Origin: an uncultured Gemmataceae bacterium
Lineage (GTDB): Bacteria > Planctomycetota > Planctomycetia > Gemmatales > Gemmataceae
Reading direction: 5' to 3'
Length of the DNA: 64,000 bases
Assembly: GCA_937923405.1 (NCBI GenBank)
Contig: CALDUY010000021.1
Coordinates: 1 to 64,000 of the forward strand
Of the stretch, positions 52,072 through 60,010 are shown piece by piece. How positions within the stretch are numbered: position 1 is the stretch's first letter; each line of letters starts with the position of its first letter. The notes beneath the pieces are model-generated. The model had not been told where the DNA came from. It searched no databases and saw nothing but the letters and a program-made list of their open reading frames with translations. The position numbers and the translations under genes were made by a program.

Positions 52072-53253
52072 ATGAGTTCCGCCGGTTCAGGTCGCATCCT
52101 GATCTGCGCGCCGCAGGTCAACCTGCTCATGGACCTGCGTCGACTGCTGGAAGCGCATGGCTACGAAGTCGAAGGGCACCTGATCGGCTCTCCGGAAACG
52201 AGCAGATGGAACGGCTGCCGACTCGTGATCCTCGATGGTTCCGGACAGATGGCGGAGTCGCTGGAGTTGTGCGCCCGCTTGCGTCCGCGGCTGGAGGACG
52301 GTTTTGTGCCGCTCTTGTTCATCACCGACGATGCTCAGCCGATGAGCCGTCTGGCCTGTCTGGAAGCCGGCGCGGATACCTACCTGGCTCGACCGTTTGT
52401 CTCTGGCGAATTGATCGCCCAGGTGTCGGCTCTTTTGCGGATAAAAGAGATTCACGATCGACTTCAAGAGAAAACCACGGAAATCCATCGCATCAACAAA
52501 CGTTTACAGCAGGCTTATCAGCAGATCGATCAGGAGTTGGAGTTGGCTCAGCGGATTCAGGCCAGCTTTCTGCCGCACTCCCTGCCTCAGGTGCCGCGCC
52601 TTCGCTTCGGCGTCCACTACCTGCCGCGCGGCCGGGTCGGCGGCGACTTCTACGACGCCTTCCGGCTCGACGAGCAGCACGTCGGCTTCTATGTCGCCGA
52701 TGCCATGGGCCACGGTGTTCCGGCCAGTCTCTTGACCATCTTCGTCAAGAAGGGCGTTAAGACCAAGGAGGTCAACGGTAGTCACTACCGCCTGGTACCG
52801 CCCGACGAGGTTTTGTTCCGCCTCAATCGCGACCTGATCGAGCAAGAACTGTCCGAGCATCCGTTCATCACCATGGTCTACGGCCTATTCAACCATGTGG
52901 ACGGCACCTTGCAGTTTGCTCGTGCGGGGCATCCCTATCCGCTGCACATTCCCCGCGAGGGTGAGCCGACCTTGTGGAAGCAAGACGGGCTGTTGCTGGG
53001 CATCGTCGATGCCAAGTTTCCTCTCTCTACCCATCGCCTGCTTCCGGGGGATAAGCTCCTCTTCTATACCGATGGCGTGGATCAGGCCCGTTTCGACAAT
53101 CAGACCGACGGCGTCGATAGCCTGCTGGCCTCGGCCCGACGCCATCGCTCCCTTCCGGTGCAGGAATTTGTCAATAAACTAGCTCGGGATCTTTTTGCCG
53201 AAGGCCGACAAGACGACGACCTGACCTTGTTAGGACTGGAACGCTGTGACTGA
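52072..53253 (+). CDS. Pseudo-receiver PP2C/SpoIIE phosphatase
   Basis: The 393-residue product has an N-terminal receiver-like domain (about 1-125), a helical linker (HDRLQEKTTEIHRINKRLQQ), and a SpoIIE/PP2C phosphatase (about 175-390) with GGDFYDAFRLDEQHVGFY, DAMGHGVPASLL, LFYTDGVDQ and RQDDDLTLLGL. The receiver keeps the aspartate in LVILDGSG, but the usual acidic pair is replaced by ILICAPQ and the lysine by arginine in YLARPF, so normal phosphorylation is doubtful. It resembles RssB/RsbU-type regulators. It lies in a run with the CRTAC1, TPR and selenoprotein genes. Confidence 0.87.
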   Translation: MSSAGSGRILICAPQVNLLMDLRRLLEAHGYEVEGHLIGSPETSRWNGCRLVILDGSGQMAESLELCARLRPRLEDGFVPLLFITDDAQPMSRLACLEAGADTYLARPFVSGELIAQVSALLRIKEIHDRLQEKTTEIHRINKRLQQAYQQIDQELELAQRIQASFLPHSLPQVPRLRFGVHYLPRGRVGGDFYDAFRLDEQHVGFYVADAMGHGVPASLLTIFVKKGVKTKEVNGSHYRLVPPDEVLFRLNRDLIEQELSEHPFITMVYGLFNHVDGTLQFARAGHPYPLHIPREGEPTLWKQDGLLLGIVDAKFPLSTHRLLPGDKLLFYTDGVDQARFDNQTDGVDSLLASARRHRSLPVQEFVNKLARDLFAEGRQDDDLTLLGLERCD

Positions 53254-53274
53254 CCATGCAAGAGGGTTGAAGCG

Positions 53275-54393
53275 ATGCGCAGCCGTGCCTTACTCGTGGG
53301 ACTGGTTCTGACGACGCTGGTGTCGGCGGATCCGGAGTTGTTGCCGACTTCGTCGAAGCGCTGGTATGATCTGGTCAAACCCACCCAACGCGAGCTGAAA
53401 TGGCGGAAAATCCCCTGGCTGACCGATCTCAGCGAGGCGGTGAAGACCGCCAAAGAGGAGAAGCGTCCTCTGGTGATCTGGACCGCGGGAGATGAGCCGC
53501 TGGACCGCTGCTGAGGCTATGCCGCTGGGCTCCGTGAGGGCCCTTTGTCCGACGAGTCGGTCATCAAGACCATCTCGTTGAATTGCGTGCCAGTTGCTCT
53601 GAACCTCTACAAGATCCGCGACGACAAGACCGAAGCGGGCGATTTCTTCCGCAAGGTGCAAGAGCAGCGTCCCGACCAATATCAGGGCATCTTTGTCGTC
53701 ACACCTGAAGGCAAGGTGCTGGCCAATCAGGCGAAGCAGCCCGAAATGAAGGACTGGACCAGGGATCTGCTCGACGTCCTCGACGACGGCTTGCGCGCCT
53801 TCGGCAAGGTCAAGCCGCGCAAGGTCGCCTGGGTCGATCCACAGCCGTTCCGTGGCGTCGGTGTTCGCGACGACGGTAGCATTGTCCTGGCCGTCTCAAC
53901 GCGCACCATGCTCAACGGCACCAACCCCAACGGTTTTGGTCCAGCGGTACTCGATCGGGTCGAACTGCCCGCCGACCTGGTCGAGAGTCTGACCGTGGCC
54001 AACTCGCCGCGCGGCACGACCTGGCAGGTGCCTCCGGCGACGATGAAGCAGTTCTACGTCATGCTCACGGCTATCAGCGATAAAAGCACTCTACCACGTC
54101 CCAAAGAGATCACAGAGGCGACGCTGAAAGGCCGAGTCGAGCGCGTGCGCGACGGCATCGCCTATCTGAGTTTCGAGGGCACGCTGGCCGGCGAGCATGT
54201 CGGCGAGTTCGATCCCTACAAGGGCAAGAAGTCGCGCTCCGAACTGAAGCTGACCGGTGTGGGCACCTGTGATGCTCGACGGGGCAAACTGTTGTCGCTG
54301 ACGCTGATCGGCGACGGCCAGTTTCGCAACTTTCCGCCCTACGATTCTCCCGAACGCTTCGGAGCCGTTGCCGAGTGGGTCTCACGGCGTTGA
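53275..54393 (+). CDS. Predicted selenoprotein, exported thioredoxin-like
   Basis: The reading frame continues through an in-frame UGA at 53512-53514 and gives 372 residues with selenocysteine at 80. A signal peptide (ALLVGLVLTTLVSA) leads. The thioredoxin-like region is RPLVIWTAGDEPLDRC, then U, then GYAAGLREGPLSDESV and LNCVPVALNLYKI; the Cys79-Sec80 pair sits where thioredoxins have their redox cysteines. The strand YQGIFVVTPEGKVLANQ fits the fold. Downstream of UGA lies a hairpin (see the SECIS entry). Beyond the UGA, 293 codons stay open and keep the same codon use. Start at 53275 has GAGGG upstream, and the previous gene ends 21 bases earlier. The alternative is a nonsense mutation, which the hairpin argues against. 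Confidence 0.75.
53527..53543 (+). promoter_or_regulatory. Candidate bacterial SECIS element
   Basis: GGGCTC (53527-53532) pairs with GGGCCC (53538-53543) through 6 bp including one G-U, with the 5-nt loop CGTGA. The loop starts 21 bases after the U of the UGA codon. The known bacterial SECIS pattern has an apical loop of 3-14 nt with a G in its first two positions, 16-37 nt from the UGA; here G is the second loop base. Confidence 0.65.
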
Positions 54394-54624
54394 ACTGCTC
54401 CCCTAGAAGCAACGTTCTCGAAGCATTGCCCCGCCAATAGCCCGTTGGGCAACCGCTCGCATGGTCGCTCGTTGGTGTTAGTACCACCGTCAACCAGCGG
54501 GGTTTCCCGGGGGATTTCTTGGCCAATCGTCGCTCTTTTGTTCATGTCGTGGTTGCCAGCGATTCCTCGACACGCGACAATGCCAGACAGTAGAACCTTT
54601 CTTTTTCGCTCTGGAGTTGTTCCT

Positions 54625-55878
54625 ATGGTCACACGCCGTTCCTTCCTCCGTTCGGCCTCTCTGGGCACCGCAGGATTGGCTTGGCTTCCCGATCTTATTT
54701 TAGCCCAAGAGCGATCTCCATTAGAGCGAATTCGTATCGGGTGCATTGGGGTCGGCAACCAGGGCAAGAACAATCTCAACTCCCATATTCACAATACCGT
54801 TGCTGTGTGTGACGTCGATGCCCATCACCTGGGCAAGGCCATCGATCAGGTGAAGCAGAAGACGGGCCGGTCGATCGTCGGCTACCGCGACTATCGCAAG
54901 CTACTGGAGGATAAAAACGTCGATGCCGTCGTCATCACGGTGCCGGACCACTGGCACGCCCTGATGACGATTGATGCTTGTGCTGCAGGTAAGGATGTCT
55001 ACATTGAAAAGCCGCTGACGCTAACCATCGCCGAGGGCCGCGCTATGGTCAAAGCGGCACGCAAGTACAAACGGATTGTGCAGACCGGCAGTCAGCAGCG
55101 CTCCGACGACCGCTTCCGTCAGGCTTGCGAACTGGTGCGGAACGGCAAGATCGGCAAGGTCCACACGGTCCGGGTGGGCATTCCCAAAGTGAATTTTCGA
55201 GGGGAGCCTGTGCCCGACTCGCCGCCGCCCAAGGAACTGGACTACGACCTGTGGCTGGGACCAGCCCCCCAGCGGCCCTACAACGAAAAGCGTGTGCATT
55301 ATCTGTTTCGCTTCTTTTGGGACTACTCAGGCGGTCAGATGACCAACTTTGGCGCGCATCATCTCGACATTGCTCAGTGGGGGTTGGGCATGGACGAATC
55401 CGGACCGATCTCCTGCGAGGGACAGGCCCGCTATCACCCCAAGGGCTGGTACGAGGTGCCCGAATGGTGCGAGGCGATCTGGCACTATGCCAACGGCGTG
55501 AAGCTGATCTGCACCCAAGGCGGCAAGGGCGGCACAGAGTTCCTCGGCGACAAGGGCCGCGTCCACGTCACCCGTGGTAAGATCGAGGCCGACCCCAAAG
55601 AACTGTTGACTGAGAAACTCGACGAGGCCGCCGTGCGTTTGTACGTCAGCAAAAACCATCACGCCAACTGGCTAGAGTGCATCAAATCACGGCAATTACC
55701 GATCTGCGATGTCGAGATTGGTCATCGTTCAGCGACCGTGTGCCATTTGGGCAACATCGCTATTCGACTAGGACGAAAGATCCGCTGGGATCCGGCCAAG
55801 GAAGTGATGATCGGCGATGCCGACGCCGCTGCGATGGTTTCTAAGCCGTACCGCTCACCGTGGCGGCTGCCGACATAA
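54625..55878 (+). CDS. Tat-exported Gfo/Idh/MocA family oxidoreductase
   Basis: The 417-residue product has a twin-arginine signal (TRRSFLRSASLGTAGLAWLP). The Rossmann domain has RIGCIGVGNQGKNNL, and the catalytic-lysine motif is VYIEKPLTLTIAEGRA. The second half contains DYSGGQMTNFGAHHLDIAQWGLG, typical of the exported planctomycete subgroup. It is a paralogue of the protein at 30522 and should use NAD(P) for oxidation of a sugar-like compound outside the cytoplasm. The ATG at 54625 begins the signal; an ORF opening at 54445 is longer but unsupported. About 230 bases separate it from the selenoprotein gene, so it is likely a separate unit. Confidence 0.9.
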   Translation: MVTRRSFLRSASLGTAGLAWLPDLILAQERSPLERIRIGCIGVGNQGKNNLNSHIHNTVAVCDVDAHHLGKAIDQVKQKTGRSIVGYRDYRKLLEDKNVDAVVITVPDHWHALMTIDACAAGKDVYIEKPLTLTIAEGRAMVKAARKYKRIVQTGSQQRSDDRFRQACELVRNGKIGKVHTVRVGIPKVNFRGEPVPDSPPPKELDYDLWLGPAPQRPYNEKRVHYLFRFFWDYSGGQMTNFGAHHLDIAQWGLGMDESGPISCEGQARYHPKGWYEVPEWCEAIWHYANGVKLICTQGGKGGTEFLGDKGRVHVTRGKIEADPKELLTEKLDEAAVRLYVSKNHHANWLECIKSRQLPICDVEIGHRSATVCHLGNIAIRLGRKIRWDPAKEVMIGDADAAAMVSKPYRSPWRLPT

Positions 55879-55958
55879 GCCATGTAGACCTACTCCGCTG
55901 CCTGGGACCGGACCTTACTTTTCGCCTCCCGTCCTTTGGGGGAGAAGCGATTCCGAAC

Positions 55959-55986
55959 TTGCAGCCGCAGATGGAACCTCTATAAT
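55959..55986 (+). promoter_or_regulatory. Sigma-70-type promoter of tRNA-Ala
   Basis: TTGCAG (55959-55964) and a perfect TATAAT (55981-55986) are 16 bases apart. The tRNA starts 12 bases after the -10 box, so transcription should begin only a few bases before the mature 5' end. Confidence 0.75.
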
Positions 55987-55997
55987 TCTCCACATCT

Positions 55998-56070
55998 GGG
56001 GCCGTAGCTCAATTGGGAGAGCGCAGCGTTCGCAATGCTGAGGTTGAGGGTTCGATCCCCTTCGGCTCCA
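55998..56070 (+). tRNA. tRNA-Ala(CGC)
   Basis: A complete 73-nt cloverleaf: acceptor GGGGCCG/CGGCTCC, D-arm GCTC/GAGC, anticodon stem CAGCG/TGCTG (one G-U) with loop TTCGCAA, and T-arm GAGGG-TTCGATC-CCCTT. The anticodon CGC reads GCG (alanine). CCA is not encoded. A good promoter lies just upstream. Confidence 0.97.
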
Positions 56071-56312
56071 CAAATGACCGCTGAACAGAAGCGTAGACGT
56101 GGGGGCAAGGATGCGGAAAATCAACAGAATCCTCAACTTGCGATGACTGCTTCTGTTCAGTGCGATTCTGTTCATGCACCTGCTGCACCGGATTTTGCAG
56201 CGTGCGTCCCAGTGGTGGGCGTCTGCTCTCCGTGCTTCGCCACAATCACGGAGGACTGACGTCCTCCGCTCAAAACGCTCTCCGCTCGGAATGTCCTCCG
56301 CTCGGAGGCGGC
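56071..56312. other. Intergenic region with two inverted repeats
   Basis: A perfect 12-bp inverted repeat, CTGAACAGAAGC (56081-56092) and GCTTCTGTTCAG (56149-56160), with a 56-nt loop, follows the tRNA. A CGGAGGACTGACGTCCTCCG palindrome lies at 56249-56268, followed by degenerate GCTCGGAGG units. Antisense ORFs across the tRNA here look spurious. Confidence 0.6.
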
Positions 56313-57710
56313 TCAGCAACTCGCGAGGTGGGCCAACAGATGCACCAGCGAGCGCATCAGGTTCTTCCAGTCGCCTTCGTGGAGGCTCTCGTTGGGGGCA
56401 TGGGCGTTGCTCTGTGGATCCTCGATGCCCAGCAGCAGGGCCGGCGCACCATTAAACAACTCGGCAAGCGGACCGACGAAGCCGATCGTGCCGCCACAGC
56501 CGATCATTGCGGGTTCTTTGCCGTAACCATCCCGCAACGCTTGCAGGGCAGCGGTGAAGGCCGGTCCCGTCGGCGAAGTCATCCACCAGTTGACGGCGGG
56601 GTGCGGTGACGTGACGTTCACGCGAACCCCCCACGGTGGATTGGCCTCCAGGTAGGCCTTCAGCTGGGCGAAGACCTCCTCGGGCTGTTGGTCCGGCACA
56701 ATACGGCAACTGAGCATGGCCCGAGCGCGGGGCAACACTTGATTAGACACTTGTCGGAACGAACTGGCCTCCTGAGCGACGATGGTGATGGCCGGCAACC
56801 GCCAGGTTTGTTCGTGGAGATGCACCCCCTGCTGAGTGGCAAATTCCACGCCGGGCAGGATGCCCAGATCCTTGCGGGTCTTGTCCAGATCCACGGGCAG
56901 CCGCAACATGGCCTGGCGTTCGGTGTCGGTCATCGGACGGACGCGATCGTAAAACCCAGGCACCGGCAGGCGATCGTGGTTCCAGTAGAGTCGAGACAGA
57001 ATTACGTTCAAGGCCAGAGCGGCATCGGCCAGCGCGCCACCGGCCATCCCGCTATGCACCGGCATCGTCGCGCTCTGCACCTCGACCAGAAGCGAAACGA
57101 TGCCGCGTAGCGAATAGGTGATGCTAGGCAAGCCGACCTCGATGTTCTCTGTGTCGCAGACCACGATCACGTCGGAGAGCAAGCGTTGCTTCTGCTCGCG
57201 GAAGAAGCCCAGCAGGTTACGCGAACCGATCTCTTCCTCTCCCTCGACAAGCATTTTGACGTTGACCGGTAGCTTGCCCACGGTCTTGCGATAGGCGGCA
57301 ATGGCGGCGAGCTGGGCGGTGATCGCGCCCTTGTCGTCGGCGGCCCCGCGACCGAAGAGGCGGCCTTCGCGCCGAGTCAGGCGAAACGGGTCGGGCTGCT
57401 GCCAGCGAGCTTCGCCGACGTCGTTGACCGGCTGAACGTCGTGGTGAGCGTAGAGAAAGACGGTCGGCTTGCCCGGCGCGTCGAGCCACTCGCCGTAGGC
57501 ATACGGCAACGAACCACTCGCCCGCAGGATGGCAACGTTGTCCAGTCCGGCCTGACGCATCTGCTCAGCAGTCAGTTCGGCACTCTGCTCGATCTCCTTT
57601 TCGTGCTCGCCATCGGTGCTGATGCTGGGAATCGCCACCAACGCGGCGAGATCGTTGACTAGTTGTTCGTGGTGCTGTTCGAGCCAACCCAGTACCGCGC
57701 TATCGCTCAT
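56313..57710 (-). CDS. M20-family dipeptidase
   Basis: The 465-residue product is an M20 peptidase close to carnosinase-like dipeptidases. The zinc ligands are in FLYAHHDVQPVND (H-x-D), RGAADDKGAI (bridging Asp), VEGEEEIGSRN (Glu-Glu), CDTEN, and NAHAPNESLHEGDW near the C-terminus. The dimerisation domain occupies about residues 205-370. There is no signal peptide, so it is cytoplasmic and should cleave dipeptides or related amides. The ATG at 57710 is the first in frame, and the product has family length. It stands divergent from hemF. Confidence 0.93.
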   Translation of the reverse strand: MSDSAVLGWLEQHHEQLVNDLAALVAIPSISTDGEHEKEIEQSAELTAEQMRQAGLDNVAILRASGSLPYAYGEWLDAPGKPTVFLYAHHDVQPVNDVGEARWQQPDPFRLTRREGRLFGRGAADDKGAITAQLAAIAAYRKTVGKLPVNVKMLVEGEEEIGSRNLLGFFREQKQRLLSDVIVVCDTENIEVGLPSITYSLRGIVSLLVEVQSATMPVHSGMAGGALADAALALNVILSRLYWNHDRLPVPGFYDRVRPMTDTERQAMLRLPVDLDKTRKDLGILPGVEFATQQGVHLHEQTWRLPAITIVAQEASSFRQVSNQVLPRARAMLSCRIVPDQQPEEVFAQLKAYLEANPPWGVRVNVTSPHPAVNWWMTSPTGPAFTAALQALRDGYGKEPAMIGCGGTIGFVGPLAELFNGAPALLLGIEDPQSNAHAPNESLHEGDWKNLMRSLVHLLAHLASC

Positions 57711-57831
57711 CGGTCAAACTCCCAAGGCATCGAGAAAAATTGTTCTCCTCATCTTATCGCGCCGGGGAGAGTCAGTCGGCGACACGGGCATACAATAGCC
57801 GGGTCGCCTGCCCTACCTGAGCGAGCCTGCC

Positions 57832-58743
57832 ATGAACGCCACTTTTCGAGATCGCGTAACTCGGTATTTTCTCGACCTGCAAGATCGGATCGTCGCCGCT
57901 CTGGAGCGGGAGGATGGGGCCACTTTTCGCGAGGACAGCTGGCAGCGCGAAGGCGGTGGAGGCGGTCGCAGTCGGGTGCTGCTGGAGGGCAACGTCTTCG
58001 AGAAAGCCGGAGTCAACTTCTCCGATGTGTATGGCGAAATGTCCGAAGAGTTCGCGCGACAAATCCCCGGCGAGGGGCGCGACTTCTCGGCTTGCGGCGT
58101 CTCTTTGGTGTTGCACCCACGCAATCCGTTCGTGCCCACCGTGCATGCCAACTTTCGCTACCTGACCAAGGGCAATCGGGCCTGGTTCGGCGGCGGAGCC
58201 GATCTGACGCCGTTCTATCCCTTTTTGGAAGACGTGGTTCACTTCCATCGCACCTGGAAAGAAGTCTGCCAGCGACATGCTCCGTTGATTGACTATGCTC
58301 GACTGAAGCAGTGGTGCGACGAATACTTTTATCTGGCCCATCGGCAGGAGGCGCGCGGCGTGGGCGGCATCTTCTTCGACTATCTGGAGCAACAGCCCGA
58401 GCAGCTGTTCGCCTTCGTCCGGGAGGCCGGCGATGCCTTCCTGCCGTCGTACCTGCCAATCGTGCAACGGCGGCGCGGCCACGCCTACACCGAACAGCAG
58501 AAGGAGTTTCAGGAGTATCGCCGAGGTAGGTACGTCGAGTTCAACCTGGTCTACGATCGCGGCACCGTGTTCGGACTGAAGACCGGTGGCCGCATCGAGT
58601 CGATTCTGATGTCGCTGCCCGCCAAGGCTCGCTGGTGGTACGACTATCAGCCTCCGCCCGGTTCGCCCGAAGCACGGTTAACGGAATACTGGCTCAAGCC
58701 GCGCGACTGGGCCAATCAACCCCTTGAACGAGTGGAGAAATAG
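57832..58743 (+). CDS. hemF: Oxygen-dependent coproporphyrinogen III oxidase
   Basis: HemF decarboxylates coproporphyrinogen III to protoporphyrinogen IX with oxygen, a late step of heme synthesis. The 303-residue product has the family length and signatures: GRSRVLLEGNVFEKAGVNFSDV, GVSLVLHPRNPFVPTVHANFRY, AWFGGGADLTPFYPFLED, RGVGGIFFDYLE and EFNLVYDRGTVFGLKTGGRIESIL. It supplies heme for c-type cytochromes such as the CxxCH protein at 37.4 kb. The DUF1080 gene follows 25 bases later on the same strand and may be cotranscribed, without an obvious functional link. Confidence 0.97.
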   Translation: MNATFRDRVTRYFLDLQDRIVAALEREDGATFREDSWQREGGGGGRSRVLLEGNVFEKAGVNFSDVYGEMSEEFARQIPGEGRDFSACGVSLVLHPRNPFVPTVHANFRYLTKGNRAWFGGGADLTPFYPFLEDVVHFHRTWKEVCQRHAPLIDYARLKQWCDEYFYLAHRQEARGVGGIFFDYLEQQPEQLFAFVREAGDAFLPSYLPIVQRRRGHAYTEQQKEFQEYRRGRYVEFNLVYDRGTVFGLKTGGRIESILMSLPAKARWWYDYQPPPGSPEARLTEYWLKPRDWANQPLERVEK

Positions 58744-58768
58744 CTTTTTCTAGTTGGAGAGTGACGCC

Positions 58769-59404
58769 ATGCGACGTGGAATTGTGGGACTGACATTCTT
58801 GCTGTTGTTGGCTGCTGTGGTACGGAGCGACGACAAAGATCAGGGCTGGGTGCAGCTGTTCAATGGCAAGGATCTGACCGGCTGGAAGACCCATCCAGAC
58901 AATCCGGGAGATTGGAAGGTCGAGGAGGGCGTACTCGTCGGTCGCGGTAAAGCCAGCCATCTGTTCAGCGAACGCGGCGACTACAAGAACTTCCATTTCC
59001 GCATCGAAGCGCAGATCAACGACAAGGGGAATAGTGGGCAGTATGCTCGGGCGAAGTTCGAGCGCGGCTTCCCAGCCGGCTACGAGGCCCAGATCAACGC
59101 CACAGGACGCGATCCCATTCGCACCGGCAGCCTGTACCCCGATGGTCGACAAAAGGATATGAACGAGCCGAAAACTCGTAAACAGCTGATCGTTCTGGAA
59201 GCACTGCATAAACCCGATGAGTGGTTTACCCAGGAGATCATCTGCGTCGGCGACAAGATCACGATTCTGGTCAACGGCCAAAAGACGGTCGAATGGACCG
59301 ATCCGAAGCACCGCTTCAAGTCGGGTCATTTGGCCTTGCAGCAACACGACCCGGGCACCGTGGTCAAGTTCCGCAAGCTGGAAGTGAAGGAGCTGCCGGA
59401 GTAG
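58769..59404 (+). CDS. Exported DUF1080 (3-keto-disaccharide hydrolase) protein
   Basis: The 211-residue product has a signal peptide (IVGLTFLLLLAAVVRS) and one DUF1080 domain with a concanavalin-like fold: WVQLFNGKDLTGWKTHPDN, NFHFRIEAQINDKGNSGQYAR and KSGHLALQQHDPGTVVKFRKLEVKEL. Members are reported to hydrolyse 3-keto-glycosides, the product of Gfo/Idh-type oxidation, so it might act with the exported oxidoreductases at 30.5 and 54.6 kb. The start at 58769 begins the signal peptide. It lies directly after hemF. Confidence 0.9.
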   Translation: MRRGIVGLTFLLLLAAVVRSDDKDQGWVQLFNGKDLTGWKTHPDNPGDWKVEEGVLVGRGKASHLFSERGDYKNFHFRIEAQINDKGNSGQYARAKFERGFPAGYEAQINATGRDPIRTGSLYPDGRQKDMNEPKTRKQLIVLEALHKPDEWFTQEIICVGDKITILVNGQKTVEWTDPKHRFKSGHLALQQHDPGTVVKFRKLEVKELPE

Positions 59405-59415
59405 CCCTGCTAGAA

Positions 59416-59448
59416 CAAAAGTTGCTCCCCTCGCTAGCTGAGGGGAGC
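59416..59448 (-). terminator. Intrinsic terminator of trxA
   Basis: A perfect 9-bp stem (GCTCCCCTC at 59424-59432, GAGGGGAGC at 59440-59448, 7-nt loop) is followed on the minus strand by AACTTTTG. It lies 6 bases past the thioredoxin stop, between two convergent genes. Confidence 0.78.
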
Positions 59449-59454
59449 AGCCAG

Positions 59455-59796
59455 TTACGCTCCCAAAGCTCGATTGAGCATCTTGACGATGTCGGCTTCG
59501 GACTTGACGCCGGGAGAGGGACGCTCAAACGGCTGATCCCCGCCCTTGAATACCATAATCTGAGGAATGGCCGAGATGCGATACTTGGCGGCAATCTCTG
59601 GAGCGTCCTCAGTGTTCAGCTTGACCACCTTGACCTTACCAGCAAAGTCGTCGGCGATTTTATCGATGGTCGGGCTGAGCATGCGGCAGGGGCCACACCA
59701 GACCGCCCAAAAATCCACGAGAACCGGTTTGTCGGATTTCACCACTTCTTGTTCCCAGTTCTCTCCGGTTACTTCGATCACGTTCGCACTGGCCAT
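59455..59796 (-). CDS. trxA: Thioredoxin
   Basis: The 113-residue cytoplasmic protein is a standard thioredoxin: VEVTGENWEQEVVKSDKPVLVDFWAVWCGPCRM with the WCGPC active site, the cis-proline in ISAIPQIMVFKGG, and the expected aspartate in LVDFWA. It reduces disulfides and feeds ribonucleotide reductase, peroxiredoxins and perhaps the Cys-GPx at 14.7 kb. The ATG at 59796 has AAAGGAAGG upstream, and a TATAAT box lies at 59840-59845. The longer ORF from 59826 has no support. Confidence 0.97.
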   Translation of the reverse strand: MASANVIEVTGENWEQEVVKSDKPVLVDFWAVWCGPCRMLSPTIDKIADDFAGKVKVVKLNTEDAPEIAAKYRISAIPQIMVFKGGDQPFERPSPGVKSEADIVKMLNRALGA

Positions 59797-59839
59797 GATA
59801 GCCTTCCTTCCTTTGTCGAAAGACAAAACTCATTTTCTC

Positions 59840-59845
59840 ATTATA
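59840..59845 (-). promoter_or_regulatory. Candidate -10 box of trxA
   Basis: A perfect TATAAT on the minus strand lies 43 bases upstream of the thioredoxin start codon. There is no clear -35 hexamer at 16-18 bases. Confidence 0.45.
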
Positions 59846-60010
59846 GGGAGGTCTGCGGAATCGGGCGAGTTCGTGCCGCTGTGCCCAGCCAGCAGTCTCT
59901 CCCTCAAGTAGCAAGCTCTTCGCTTGGTGGGGCGAGTCCGTCTCGACGGGACCGCTCCAGGGCGGTATATCAACGATGCGTCGCACTCCGCGACGGACGG
60001 AGGTGCTGGC

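Noticed and set aside
53275-53514. A separate 79-residue gene ending at the TGA
   Set aside because: The next coding stretch is in the same frame and continues the thioredoxin-like fold, so one gene with UGA read-through explains both parts better.
55915-56319. Minus-strand ORF containing VEPKGIEPSTSALRTLRSPN across tRNA-Ala
   Set aside because: It is antisense to the tRNA gene; this sequence type is a well-known false protein produced by tRNA-antisense ORFs.
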